Shown: positions 41,025 through 50,366, counted from the first letter of the stretch. The stretch: DNA of 64,000 bases from JANXLS01 sp035308565 (GCA_035308565.1 DATGGK010000056.1:1-64000), one strand, 5' to 3'. Notes: generated from the sequence alone by a model not told the origin. Program-made: numbers and translations.

Positions 41025-41852
41025 GTGATCTATTACTTCAATGCGTTAATCAAAGGCATCATCGAAGGCATCACTGAATTTCTCCCCATTTCTTCGACGG
41101 GACATCTGATCCTCGCGCGCGAATGGTTTCCATTGACGGCGGACCAAACCCAAATCAAGCGGCTCGACGATCTCTTCGACATCGTGATTCAGCTGCCGGC
41201 GATTTTTGCGATTGTGCTGCTGTACCGCGCGCGGCTTTGGGAGTCAGCGAAGTCGATTCCGTCGAACGCAAAATCGAGATCGTTCTGGTTCGGCCTGGTT
41301 CTCGCCGTTCTGCCGGTGGTCATCCTGGGACCGCTGGTTCACCATCGCCTTGAAGACGATTTTATGTATCCGGTGCCGGTCGCCATTGCGCTCATCGTCG
41401 GCGGCATCATTCTAATTCTCGTCGAACGCGGCGCCGATACGGGAAAATATGCCGCGGCCGAAGACGTGCCGTTGCCCACCGCATTTTTCATCGGCATCTT
41501 TCAATGCTTCAGCATGTTTCCCGGCACCTCGCGCTCTGGCGCTACCATCGTCGGCGGCCGCCTGCTCCATCTCACGCGCAACGCCGCCACCGAATACTCC
41601 TTTTTTCTCGCCATCCCAACCATGTGCGGCGCGTTCGTGTTTAAAATGTACAAAGCCTGGCACGACATCCGCCGCGAAGACGTGCCGGTTCTGCTGATCG
41701 GCTCCGTCACGTCCTTCGTGGTCTCGTGGATCGTCGTCAAATGGCTGATCGGTTACGTGAAGAAACACAGCCTCGCCGTCTTCGGCTATTATCGAATCGT
41801 GCTGGGCGCGCTGACGCTGGCGTATTTTTATTTTATGGCGGTGCGGAAATAG
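41025..41852 (+). CDS. uppP: Undecaprenyl-diphosphatase UppP (BacA)
   Basis: 275 residues, GTG start. Motif 1 is GIIEGITEFLPISSTGHLIL (about 10-29) and motif 2 is MFPGTSRSGATIVGGRLL (about 164-181), the two diagnostic blocks of BacA-type phosphatases, with catalytic Glu, Ser, His and Arg. About eight membrane helices. The enzyme dephosphorylates undecaprenyl diphosphate on the outer face to recycle the lipid carrier for cell-wall and polysaccharide synthesis. Length is normal. Starts right after a word array, so its translation may be coupled to the roadblock gene upstream. Confidence 0.96.
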   Translation: MIYYFNALIKGIIEGITEFLPISSTGHLILAREWFPLTADQTQIKRLDDLFDIVIQLPAIFAIVLLYRARLWESAKSIPSNAKSRSFWFGLVLAVLPVVILGPLVHHRLEDDFMYPVPVAIALIVGGIILILVERGADTGKYAAAEDVPLPTAFFIGIFQCFSMFPGTSRSGATIVGGRLLHLTRNAATEYSFFLAIPTMCGAFVFKMYKAWHDIRREDVPVLLIGSVTSFVVSWIVVKWLIGYVKKHSLAVFGYYRIVLGALTLAYFYFMAVRK

Positions 41853-41907
41853 ATTCGCGGTTTCCTGTTCGATTTGCCTATGCGTTTCACAATCGTTTTG
41901 AACAAGT

Positions 41908-41943
41908 GTGATTTGAAATTGTTAATTTGAAATTTGAAAGTTG
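41908..41943. repeat. AATTTGAAATTTGAAAG word array
   Basis: TTGAAATTGTTAATTTGAAATTTGAAAGTTGAC; same family as 3984-4020. The surrounding gap 41853-42024 shows no gene. Confidence 0.75.
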
Positions 41944-42024
41944 ACATTATCTCAAGTCAAATTCCCCATCAACTTGTCGATTCACCGCAGGCTCACTCCC
42001 CACTCCCGACTCCCCATTCTTCAC

Positions 42025-45000
42025 TCAACTCCCCCACTCGCAAAGCTTCTCCACATACTCCGCCGACCCATCGCGCAGCCAACCATCAAGCTGCGCCTGC
42101 TCCTTAAGCTGCTGCCCGCGCAGTCGCGGCACCGCCACGAAACACGATTTCACTTCAGGCAGCGCGCTCATGTCGCCCCACAAACGCTCGAATTGCATCA
42201 CCGGAAAAATGTCCTCCTGCCCGTGGCCCCAGCGCTTCTTCACCTCTTTAAGCGTGATGTACGTGGGCATCTTCGCGGCGAGCGCGCGGATCGCCGCCGC
42301 CGTTTTCTGCGCGTCGGCCAAATCCGCGCGGCTGAGGCGGAAGACATCCAGCAGCGCGTCCAGCGTGATCCACGTCGTCATCGAGTTGTAATAGCTCAGC
42401 GCAAATTCCGCCTCCTCGCGCGGCATGGCCAGCCCCTCGACGAGGCGCACGCGGCCGTTGACGCGCGCCAAACCGCCGCCGCGGTCTTCGAGCCGCCGCG
42501 GAATTACTTCAAATGTAAGTGCCGCGCCGCCGGCAATGTGCTGCCCCAGCAGCGCGGGATCGACATCCGCGCCCAGCGTGTCGATGTTGTGCAGCATCAG
42601 CCATTTCAATTGCGGACGGCCATCGAGCAGATGCGCAAGCACGCCGTTGCGAAAAAGGTTCGCGACTTCGTACCAGTGGCCGACGGGATGCAAACATTGC
42701 AGCGGCACATTGTCCGTGTAATCCGCCGCCTCGCCGGCCGCGCGCGCCCATTCCTGCAGCGCGCCCCGCAAGCTCGCGCGCACTTTCTGCTGCTGTTCGT
42801 CGAGCACCTGCTGCGGCATTTCTTCCCAGGCAAATCGCAGATCGCGCACCGTCGGAATCGTGCGCAAGCCCACCGCTTTTCCAGGCGAGAGAAAGAGCGG
42901 CGCGTCGTAACCGTAATTCTTTTCGCGCGCCAAAAAATCCGCGATCGGCGCGTGCGTCAAGTAGCTTGTCGTGAAAATGTGCGGCAGCGCCGCGCCGGCG
43001 AGTTTCGCAACGCGCCGGCTTTTGGCCAGATGCGTCTCGATAAACGTGCGGTGTTTTCCCGTAAGTTTCGCGAATGGATGCAGCGCTTTCACCACGCCGG
43101 CGCCTTGCGTCCAGCGCGTGCCGGCGCCGGCGGCGAGTGTGATCACAACCGCCTCGCCGCGGCGCAGCGCGTCAAGTCCCGCACTGCGGAACGCCGCATC
43201 GTACGCCAGCACATCCTTGGCGTGAACGTCTTCGATCACCGCGCTTGCCGGCAGACGATTCTGTGCAAGGCCGATGCGCCCCTCCTTTAATTGCGCGCGA
43301 ATCGCTTCGTGCTGCTGCGCGTCGAATCCGTGCTCGTCCAAAAGTGCCGCGAGACTCTCATGACTCGGAATTTCGTTCCGCCCGCGCGGCAGCATCACGT
43401 CGAAAAGCGTCTGGATCATTCCGCGCAATTCCGGCTTGCTGCGGCAGGCCGCGCCGAATTTGTCGAGCTCCGCGCGGCGCAGCGGCGCCAGTGCGCGGCG
43501 TTCCTGCCGCAGCAATTCCGGCAACACCTGCGCATAATAATTCGCGGGCATCAGCGCGTCGGGTCCGCTGAGCAAATCGGCGCACGTCCCAGATTCGTTG
43601 ATCGCAAAATCGTACACCACCGGTGCCATCGCAAAAGGCAGCGCGTCTTCGAGCGCGCGTTTGGTTTCGCTCATGATGGTTTGTAAGCGCGCCTGCGCCG
43701 CGGATTTTTTCTCAGGCGAAAAAACAAAGCCCATCCCGCCGCCGGACATGCCGCCCAACATCCAGAAGCCGCGGAAATCGGCGCCGAAATCCGCGCGGAC
43801 CTGCCGGATCAGCCGCTCGGTGTAATCGTTCGACGCCCACGGAATGATCGTTTGAATCGGACCGCTGAAATTCCGCGTTGTGCACGCGCCCAGCCGCGCG
43901 GTATCGCCGGCGCGCAGCGCGTCGAGAATGTCCGTGAGAATCGAGAGCGCTTCCTGCCGCGCCTGCCATTCCTTCGCGCCGCGCAGCAAATATTTCTCCG
44001 TGACCATCTCCAAAATCGGCCCGACGTTTTGCGCCATCCCGCCATGGACCAGCACCAGCGAATCCTGCAAGCGCTCTCGCGCGTCGTCGGAGATTTCGGA
44101 ACGTTCCAAAATTTTGTGCGCCGGCATCAGCCGTCCGCGGCTGACCCCGAACTCCGCATCGCCCGGCTGCGCCCCCACGCCGGTGATCAATTTGATCCCC
44201 GGCCACACGCCGCCCGAATCCTGCCAGCCGCCCCCGGAGCCGCCCAGCCATTCGCCCAGCAGCGCGCGCGCCAGCACCAGCCGCCGTTCCGATTCACTCA
44301 ATTTTCCCGTGAGCGATTCCGCCTGGCTCGTCGCCCGCATGCACACCGAAATCAGCGCGGCGAGCAAATTGGTCGAAACCGCGAGGCGCGAACCTTTCGG
44401 AATGTCGTTCACCGCGCTCACCAACTCCAGCCCGCGCCCAGGCCCCACCATCTCCGCAAGCAGATCGGCCAGCGATTGCCCGGAACCTTCCACGCCCGGC
44501 GGCACGAGCCCCGACGCGATCACTGCCGCTTTGAGCAAGCCCAGATAATCCTTCGCAAAATCGAAGACCTCGCCCAACTGCGCAATGTCCGCTCGCGCGC
44601 CGAGATCGACGCTGACCAGCCGCAGCACCGGCTCTTCAATCACCCGCAGCCACGCCGAAACCGGCGGCCGCGTCGCGGCGTCGCGCCCATGCACGCCAAG
44701 ATCGATCGATACATTCAGGACCTTCGCGCCCTCCGGGTAATCCATCCCTAGAAAAAAAATGTCGCTCCAGCCGGAGTGCGTCAGGTCCATGCGCACGGGC
44801 GTTCGCTCGCGCAAAATCGGATACGTGCCGTCGCTCATGCTCGGCGTCAGCAATTCTTTGCGCAGGCGCAGCGGCTGGTCTTTCGGATGACCCATGCGGA
44901 ACATCCATTGATTCCCGCGTACGCTCCGCACGCTGCGCCGCACCTGGTCGGCCAGCGTTTGAAACGCCATCCGGTGATACGCCGCCGCCAGCGCGCTGCA

Positions 45001-45336
45001 CAGCGCATCGCTCGGCCCGCTTTCTCGCTGCGTCGCCAGAAACAATTCGATCGCTTCTTCGAAGCGTCGCTGCAAAAGATGCTCGTAGCCTTTGAACGGA
45101 ATCAAACCGCTCGCGCGCAATTCCGGCCGCGACGGCAGATGAAAACGCTGGATCGCATAGAGAAAAAACATCGCCCGCACGCGTTCGTACAAATTCTCGC
45201 TGCGCCGCCGAAACGCATCCAGCGCCTCGCATTCGGCCAGCAATTCCTTGAATGAAAGCGCGCGGCACACTTCATCCAGCGATTGGTTGCGGATGGCATC
45301 GTCGGGCGAAGTGATGATTGAAATAAGAGTGGACAC
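42025..45336 (-). CDS. Bifunctional GHMP sugar kinase and UDPGP-like nucleotidyltransferase fusion
   Basis: 1103 residues. N-terminal part (1-170) is helical without a family. A fucokinase/heptokinase-type GHMP kinase spans about 180-560: VRMDLTHSGWSDIFFLGMDY, the ATP loop NDIPKGSRLAVSTNLLAALI (311-330), GGGWQDSGG (368-376) and GGMSGGGMGF (528-537). A nucleotidyltransferase spans about 725-1060, with LAAGAGTRWTQGAGVVKALH (734-753) and QCLHPVGHWYE as UDPGP-type marks. The chain could phosphorylate a free sugar and then activate the phosphate to a nucleotide sugar. Bacteroides Fkp and plant FKGP combine the same two activities but with the pyrophosphorylase first. It is followed upstream by a GalU-like gene on the same strand. 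Confidence 0.8.
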   Translation of the reverse strand: MSTLISIITSPDDAIRNQSLDEVCRALSFKELLAECEALDAFRRRSENLYERVRAMFFLYAIQRFHLPSRPELRASGLIPFKGYEHLLQRRFEEAIELFLATQRESGPSDALCSALAAAYHRMAFQTLADQVRRSVRSVRGNQWMFRMGHPKDQPLRLRKELLTPSMSDGTYPILRERTPVRMDLTHSGWSDIFFLGMDYPEGAKVLNVSIDLGVHGRDAATRPPVSAWLRVIEEPVLRLVSVDLGARADIAQLGEVFDFAKDYLGLLKAAVIASGLVPPGVEGSGQSLADLLAEMVGPGRGLELVSAVNDIPKGSRLAVSTNLLAALISVCMRATSQAESLTGKLSESERRLVLARALLGEWLGGSGGGWQDSGGVWPGIKLITGVGAQPGDAEFGVSRGRLMPAHKILERSEISDDARERLQDSLVLVHGGMAQNVGPILEMVTEKYLLRGAKEWQARQEALSILTDILDALRAGDTARLGACTTRNFSGPIQTIIPWASNDYTERLIRQVRADFGADFRGFWMLGGMSGGGMGFVFSPEKKSAAQARLQTIMSETKRALEDALPFAMAPVVYDFAINESGTCADLLSGPDALMPANYYAQVLPELLRQERRALAPLRRAELDKFGAACRSKPELRGMIQTLFDVMLPRGRNEIPSHESLAALLDEHGFDAQQHEAIRAQLKEGRIGLAQNRLPASAVIEDVHAKDVLAYDAAFRSAGLDALRRGEAVVITLAAGAGTRWTQGAGVVKALHPFAKLTGKHRTFIETHLAKSRRVAKLAGAALPHIFTTSYLTHAPIADFLAREKNYGYDAPLFLSPGKAVGLRTIPTVRDLRFAWEEMPQQVLDEQQQKVRASLRGALQEWARAAGEAADYTDNVPLQCLHPVGHWYEVANLFRNGVLAHLLDGRPQLKWLMLHNIDTLGADVDPALLGQHIAGGAALTFEVIPRRLEDRGGGLARVNGRVRLVEGLAMPREEAEFALSYYNSMTTWITLDALLDVFRLSRADLADAQKTAAAIRALAAKMPTYITLKEVKKRWGHGQEDIFPVMQFERLWGDMSALPEVKSCFVAVPRLRGQQLKEQAQLDGWLRDGSAEYVEKLCEWGS

Positions 45337-45348
45337 CGTTGAAAATCC

Positions 45349-45427
45349 TGTACCGCCGGCGTCCCGCCGGCCCGTTCGCGCGAAGCGCGAGCCGCTGTTT
45401 CGTGGTGCAGGCGTCTCGCCTGCACGT
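45349..45427. repeat. Two palindromes: GTACCGCCGGCGTCCCGCCGGCC and GTGGTGCAGGCGTCTCGCCTGCACG
   Basis: Both families stand side by side in this gap, and both also occur inside coding genes (6239 and 7438 in the AddB-like gene, 23769 in mnmG). Presence between the two sugar-nucleotide genes may affect read-through. Confidence 0.85.
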
Positions 45428-45433
45428 TCCTTC

Positions 45434-46282
45434 TCAATTAATTTTCGTCGCGAGCAATTCCACCAGCCCGCTCAGCACTTCGTCGCGGTCCTTGCCCGAA
45501 AAAGCCAGCGCCAGTTGCGCCGTAAGCAGCCCGTACTTCACGCCGAAATCGTAGCGTCGCCCTTGCAGTTCGCAGGCTAGATACCGTTCCTGCCCGGCCA
45601 GCCGCGCCAGCGCCACGCGAAAATGCACCGACGTTTCGCGCCCGCGCGCGTGGGCAAATAGCTCCGTGAGAATTCGCTGCACCGCCGGCGTCAGCACATG
45701 CATGCCGAAAAATCCGAGATAAAATCCAGCGCGCAAGCCGGGCACGTCGATCTTCTGTTCGGCTTCGGTCGGCGTCGGTTTTTCGAGCACCGTATCGACT
45801 TTGTAGAGCCGCAGCGCCGCGTTGACGAGTTGCCCGCCTACCGCTCCATAATAGGGCAGCTTGCTTTCGTGCGTGGATTGCACCGCCGATACCGCGCAAT
45901 TCTCCGCGCGCGCCACGTCCACCAATTGCCGCGCGCAGCCCTTCTCCGTCGAACTCAAATAAAGGTGATCGCCGACCGCCAGCAAAAACGAATCGCTCCC
46001 GCAGAATTCCGCCGCGCAATGAATCGCGTGCGCGTACCCGAGCGGCTCTGGCTGCTCGATAAAAGTGAGGCAGCCCGCATGCGGTCCGGCCGCCGCGGCG
46101 TACGGCGCTCGATCGCCCGGACAAATGACCACGCCGATTTTCTCGATCCCCGCGCGCAAAATCTCTTCGATGATGATCATCAGCGCCGTCTTCGTGACGC
46201 CGTCGCGATCGACCAGCGCCTGCAGCGCGAGCGTGCGCTGATTTGTGGCGGCGGCCGTGATAAGCGCTTTCTTGATTTCCAT
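45434..46282 (-). CDS. GalU-like nucleotidyltransferase with altered signature
   Basis: 282 residues from the ATG at 46282. Fold-level match to glucose-1-phosphate uridylyltransferases: KALITAAATNQRTLALQALV at the start, KIGVVICPGDRAPYA, FIEQPEPLGYAHAIHCAAEF, FLLAVGDHLYLSS, VLEKPTPTEAEQ and GLRAGFYLGFFGMHVLTPAV. The usual GxGTRxLPATKxxPKEM signature is replaced by TNQRTLALQALVDRDG. The GDHLY block in place of ADD may hold the metal. Such variants occur in planctomycete-type genomes. It is transcribed ahead of the kinase fusion gene, so both probably act on the same sugar pathway. Whether it is catalytically active is uncertain. Confidence 0.75.
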   Translation of the reverse strand: MEIKKALITAAATNQRTLALQALVDRDGVTKTALMIIIEEILRAGIEKIGVVICPGDRAPYAAAAGPHAGCLTFIEQPEPLGYAHAIHCAAEFCGSDSFLLAVGDHLYLSSTEKGCARQLVDVARAENCAVSAVQSTHESKLPYYGAVGGQLVNAALRLYKVDTVLEKPTPTEAEQKIDVPGLRAGFYLGFFGMHVLTPAVQRILTELFAHARGRETSVHFRVALARLAGQERYLACELQGRRYDFGVKYGLLTAQLALAFSGKDRDEVLSGLVELLATKIN

Positions 46283-46339
46283 AATTCGATTCTTGGAGAT
46301 AACCGTTGTGCGCCCGGATTGCAAGTGGCGAGCGTTGCC

Positions 46340-46402
46340 GTTTCCCTCTCCCTGCGGGAGAGGGCCGACGCGCGTACTCGCGCGCGGGGTGAGGGGAAAG
46401 CG
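46340..46402. repeat. CCCTCTCCC...GGGAGAGGG / GCGGGGTGAGGGG core repeat
   Basis: Reads CCCTCTCCCTGCGGGAGAGGG, then CCGACGCGCGTACTCGCGCGCGGGGTGAGGGG. Same core as 5579-5641 and as each half of the MITE at 15450. No GGGTGCA ends are seen here, so it is a solo core. Confidence 0.9.
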
Positions 46403-46490
46403 CTCTAAAATTCGCTCTGCATTGCCCGCCGCAAGTTGTACAGTTTACTATCGTATCGCCTTTCGAACTGAAATAAAGGATTCCAACGCA

Positions 46491-48095
46491 ATGATTTTTC
46501 GCCGTCTCGCCTGCGCCGTGATGCTTCTCTCCGCTCACCCGATTTTCTGCGCCGCCGCCGAACTCAAAGAGCGCTGGGTCTACATCGCCACCAACCATCA
46601 AGTCGATTCCGCCATCGACGACCTTGAAAAAATCATGCGCCGCGCCGCCGCCGCCGGCTACACGGGCATTCAGCTCAACGATTCCAAATTCGCCAAACTC
46701 GACGATCTCGGCGGCATGGACGACCGTTATTTTAAAAATGTCGAGCGCGTCAAAAAACTCGCGAAGGAACTCAACCTCGAATTGATTCCCGGCCTGTTCT
46801 CCATCGGCTATTCCAACGATCTGCTCTGGCACAACCCCAATCTCGCCGAAGGCCTGCCCGTGATCGACGCGCCGTTCGAAGTCAAAAACGGCGCCGCGCA
46901 TCTCGTTCCCGATGAGCGCGCCTTCACGAAAATAAATTTCAAAGACGACAACGTCGCCGTTGAAGATGGCGTCTGGAAAATGACCGCCAACGGCGGCAAT
47001 GCGCGCGTCAATTTTAAATTCAAAGTCGTGCCGCACCGCGAGTACCACATCAGCGTAAAAATCAAGACCGACAATTTTCAAGGCGAGCCGCACATCGTCA
47101 TCCTCGCCGGAAACCGCTCGCTCGCCCACGCCAACCTCGGCGTCAAACGCACGCAGGATTGGACCGAACATCATCAAGTTTTCAATTCGCAGGAATTCAG
47201 CGACGTCAACATCTACTTCGGCAGTTGGGGCGCGAAGAGCGGCACGGCGCAATGGAAGGACGCGAAATTCGAAGAAGTCGGCTTGCTCAACGCGCTGCGC
47301 CGCGACGGCTGTCCGCTCAAAGTCGTCAACGAAAAAGGCGATGAACTCGTTGAACGAAAAGACTTCGAACCGTTCGCCGATCCATTAATGGGCGCCAAAC
47401 CGTGGAAAGGCAGCTACGACGTGTATCACACGCCGCCGCTGCTGAAAACAAAACTGCCTGACGGCACGAAATTAAAAATCAGCTATTACCACGTGCTCAC
47501 CGTATACGACGGCCAGGTGATGCTCTGCCCGTCGGAACCGCAAGTCCTTGAGTTGCTTAAAAAACAGGCCGCGCTCGTCCACAAAGCTTTCGGCGCGTCG
47601 AAATACTTCATGCACTTCGACGAAATCCGCTGCATGAACCAGTGCGCCGCCTGTCAGAAGCGCTCCATGCAACCCGGCGCGATGCTCGCCGTTCTCGCCA
47701 AACAATGCGCGCAAATCCTGCACGACACCGCGCCCGGCGCGACGATCTATACGTGGAACGACATGTTCGATCCGTTCCACAACGCCGTAAAAAAAGATTA
47801 CTACCTCGTCAATGGCGACCTGTCCGGCTCGTGGGAAGGCCTGGAAAAAGAAACGGTGATCGTCGAATGGAATTACGAGAAGCGCGACGAAAGCATGGAC
47901 TTCTTCGCCAAACTCGGCCACCCGATCGTCGCCGCCGGCTATTACGACGGCAGCCACGACACGCACAAATGGCTCGCGTCGCTCAAGAAAATTCCCACCG
48001 CGCGCGGAATCATGTACACAACATGGGAACACAAGTTCGGTGAGCTGGAGAATTTTATGAAGACGGTGCAGGAGAGCTATTCGGCGGGAAAATGA
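46491..48095 (+). CDS. Secreted GH20-like glycosidase-type protein
   Basis: 534 residues from the ATG at 46491, with a signal peptide (FRRLACAVMLLSAHPIFCAA). The first part (about 25-110) resembles the start of a GH20-like TIM barrel (MRRAAAAGYTGIQLNDSKFA, ELNLELIPGLFSIGYS). A strand-rich insert of about 160 residues (about 135-260) looks like a carbohydrate-binding module (RVNFKFKVVPHREYHISVKI). The barrel resumes with FMHFDEIRCMNQCAACQ, the position where GH20 enzymes carry the catalytic Asp-Glu pair; here D-E is kept. Substrate unknown; probably an outer-membrane or periplasmic polysaccharide hydrolase. The ribosome binding site is AAAGGA. Confidence 0.6.
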   Translation: MIFRRLACAVMLLSAHPIFCAAAELKERWVYIATNHQVDSAIDDLEKIMRRAAAAGYTGIQLNDSKFAKLDDLGGMDDRYFKNVERVKKLAKELNLELIPGLFSIGYSNDLLWHNPNLAEGLPVIDAPFEVKNGAAHLVPDERAFTKINFKDDNVAVEDGVWKMTANGGNARVNFKFKVVPHREYHISVKIKTDNFQGEPHIVILAGNRSLAHANLGVKRTQDWTEHHQVFNSQEFSDVNIYFGSWGAKSGTAQWKDAKFEEVGLLNALRRDGCPLKVVNEKGDELVERKDFEPFADPLMGAKPWKGSYDVYHTPPLLKTKLPDGTKLKISYYHVLTVYDGQVMLCPSEPQVLELLKKQAALVHKAFGASKYFMHFDEIRCMNQCAACQKRSMQPGAMLAVLAKQCAQILHDTAPGATIYTWNDMFDPFHNAVKKDYYLVNGDLSGSWEGLEKETVIVEWNYEKRDESMDFFAKLGHPIVAAGYYDGSHDTHKWLASLKKIPTARGIMYTTWEHKFGELENFMKTVQESYSAGK

Positions 48096-48176
48096 TTCGC
48101 TGTCGCCCCACCGCTGCACCACCCTTTATTTCCCCGCCCGCCTCCATATAATACCGACACCCGTATTGGACCTCGA

Positions 48177-50366
48177 ATGGATCGCGCTCCCGCTCAGCCC
48201 ACATCCTCGCACTTTCCCAGTGGACACGGGAAACTCTATCTTCACGATCCGGATTTGATGCCGCTCAAATGCATGCTCGTCGAACTTGGCGCCAACCATT
48301 GCCGCGGCACCGTCCCATTTGCGGCGCTCGATCCTGAAACCATCGTGGCTTGGCAGCAAAAATTGGTTCCCAACTACCGCTTGCGCCTGCGCATGGAGTT
48401 GCTGCGCGGCGTGCCGGGCTTCGAAGTTGAAGGTGTGGTGCTGCGCGCCGATCCCGTCAATGACGGCGTGGAAATCGAGCTGAGTTTCGTCCGTTCCGAT
48501 TCCGCGCGCCGCAGCGGATTCGCACCCGCCGTCACGGTCACGAACATCCATGACGACGACGAACCGCGGACGTTGCAGCCGATCGAGCAGCCTGAGCCGC
48601 GCAAACACAAAACGTCGATTATCGAAACCCTCAAGCCGCTTGCGCCCGACGATTCCGCGTTGATCGAACGCGTGCCCGCCGCCAACGCGGAGCACGATTC
48701 GCACTCGCCGCAGAAGTCCTCGGCGGAGCGCCCGCAGTCCGCGGGAGTTCCCACACAATCCGGCATTCGCCGCCGGCTCGATCCCGACGAAATGGTGCAG
48801 ATGGAGCGGCCCAAAGATTTGCAGAGCGCCTATCTGGCGCTGCATCGTCCCGCGGGCAGCGCTGCGGTGGACGCCGGCAGCGCACCGCCGGCGGCGGCCA
48901 TCTCGCTGCAGCCCGACCCGCGCGAGGCCACCGTTCAAATGGATCGCGCCGCGCTGCTCGCGTCCGGGTTGTACGCCCGGCCCCCGCAATCGCCGCACGC
49001 TCCACCGGCGCCGCCCGATGAAACAGTGATGCTCGAACGCCCGCGCGACCTCCGCATTCGGCCTCCGCGCGCGCAACAAACTCCGCAAGGCGAGAACAAA
49101 TCCGCGGACGCAAAAACCGCCGCCAATCCGGATGCCAGCGTCGTCATGCAACGTCCGCCCGAAATCAAAATCGCGGCGAGCGCTCCGCTGGACGCGACCG
49201 TCGCCGCGGAACGCCCGACCGGATTGCGCGCGCCGGCCTTGGATGCCACCGTCGCCGTGGAGCGTCCCGCAGCACTCAAGTCGGCGCCGGCACTCGATGA
49301 AACCATACCCGCAAATCGCGCCGCAGCGCCTGCGATGGACGCAACGGCCGTCTCCGAGCGACCCAATGCCGCGCCCCCTCTTGATGCCACGGTCGTGAGC
49401 GACCGTCCCGCGGTCTCGCCGCCCGACGCGACCGTTGAGATGTCGCGCGGCGCGGGTTTTGCCGAACCCTCCAAACGCGAACGCCGCGGCTCCGGCATCT
49501 TTCAGCCCGATCCGCCCAAATCCGAATCCGGCGCGATCAAAACCAAACACGCTTTCTCCAAAAAACTCGGCGAAGTCCTCGTTCAAATGGGCAAGCTCAC
49601 CATGGACCAGGCCGACGAAGTCGCCAAGATCGCGATTGAAAGCGGCGAACGCATGGGGCGGCTGCTGATCGCCTGGGAGATGGTCCCGCCGGACGTGCTC
49701 TGCCGCGCGCTCTCGCTGCAATCCGGCCTGCCCATGACGCTGCTCGACGAAGATTCGTTCCCCGAAAAATTGCGCCGCATTTTCCCGCTCCCATTAATGA
49801 TGCGCCACAACTTCGTGCCCTTTGATGAATCCGCCGCCGTGCTCTGCGTCGCCGCGTGCAACCCGCTTGAAGCCGATCTCGTCAAGGAATTGGAGCGCAT
49901 CTCGCGCAAAGTGGTCGAAGTTTTTTTGGCGCGAGAGGACCAAGTTGCGCGCCAGCTTGACTGGCTGCGCGTCAAAATGAAAACGCGCTCGCGCCGCGGA
50001 CTTCGCTTCCGCCTGAAACTGCCCGTCTCGTTTCAATTCTGCAGCCGCATGGGCGTGCGTTCTGAGAAGGATGTTTTCGATGCCACGACGATCAACATCA
50101 GCGAAGGCGGATTCCTCATCGAAAGCCCGCCCGTCCCCGGCGATCCCGGCGAAATGCTGCTCAAAGGCCTGCACTTGAATCTTTGCCTCAAACCGATGAG
50201 CGGCGAAATCTGGTCGATCTGCGACGTGCGCGAAATCCGCCTCGTTCAAGAGCAGCCGCCGCGTTGGCTGATGGGCCTTGAAATCGTGGACATCAACGAA
50301 GAAAGCCGCGCGCGGTTGAAAGAACTCTGCAAATCGGCGAAAACATCAAAAATGCCAAAGAGTTGA
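48177..50366 (+). CDS. GspE/MshEN N-domain protein with PilZ domain and degenerate repeats
   Basis: 729 residues. Residues 1-115 form a strand-rich domain that may be PilZ-like. About 115-440 is a low-complexity region with repeated LDATVAAERPTGLRA-type units (at least six, such as LDATVAVERPAAL and LDATVVSDRPAV). About 455-600 is a T2SSE N-terminal (MshEN) domain (FSKKLGEVLVQMGKLTMDQA, LLIAWEMVPPDVLCRALS). About 610-720 is a PilZ domain with RRGLRFRL and NISEGGFLIE, the c-di-GMP motifs RxxxR and (D/N)xSxxG. Both MshEN and PilZ bind cyclic di-GMP in other proteins. No ATPase domain is present, so it is probably a signalling scaffold. Confidence 0.8.
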   Translation: MDRAPAQPTSSHFPSGHGKLYLHDPDLMPLKCMLVELGANHCRGTVPFAALDPETIVAWQQKLVPNYRLRLRMELLRGVPGFEVEGVVLRADPVNDGVEIELSFVRSDSARRSGFAPAVTVTNIHDDDEPRTLQPIEQPEPRKHKTSIIETLKPLAPDDSALIERVPAANAEHDSHSPQKSSAERPQSAGVPTQSGIRRRLDPDEMVQMERPKDLQSAYLALHRPAGSAAVDAGSAPPAAAISLQPDPREATVQMDRAALLASGLYARPPQSPHAPPAPPDETVMLERPRDLRIRPPRAQQTPQGENKSADAKTAANPDASVVMQRPPEIKIAASAPLDATVAAERPTGLRAPALDATVAVERPAALKSAPALDETIPANRAAAPAMDATAVSERPNAAPPLDATVVSDRPAVSPPDATVEMSRGAGFAEPSKRERRGSGIFQPDPPKSESGAIKTKHAFSKKLGEVLVQMGKLTMDQADEVAKIAIESGERMGRLLIAWEMVPPDVLCRALSLQSGLPMTLLDEDSFPEKLRRIFPLPLMMRHNFVPFDESAAVLCVAACNPLEADLVKELERISRKVVEVFLAREDQVARQLDWLRVKMKTRSRRGLRFRLKLPVSFQFCSRMGVRSEKDVFDATTINISEGGFLIESPPVPGDPGEMLLKGLHLNLCLKPMSGEIWSICDVREIRLVQEQPPRWLMGLEIVDINEESRARLKELCKSAKTSKMPKS

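Noticed and set aside
45438..47252. Minus-strand open frame of 604 codons covering the GalU-like and GH20-like genes
   Set aside because: It runs through repeats and opposite strands of two recognisable genes; product has no domain pattern.
48126..49721. Minus-strand open frame of 531 codons
   Set aside because: Shadow of the MshEN/PilZ gene; length arises from its repeated low-complexity linker.
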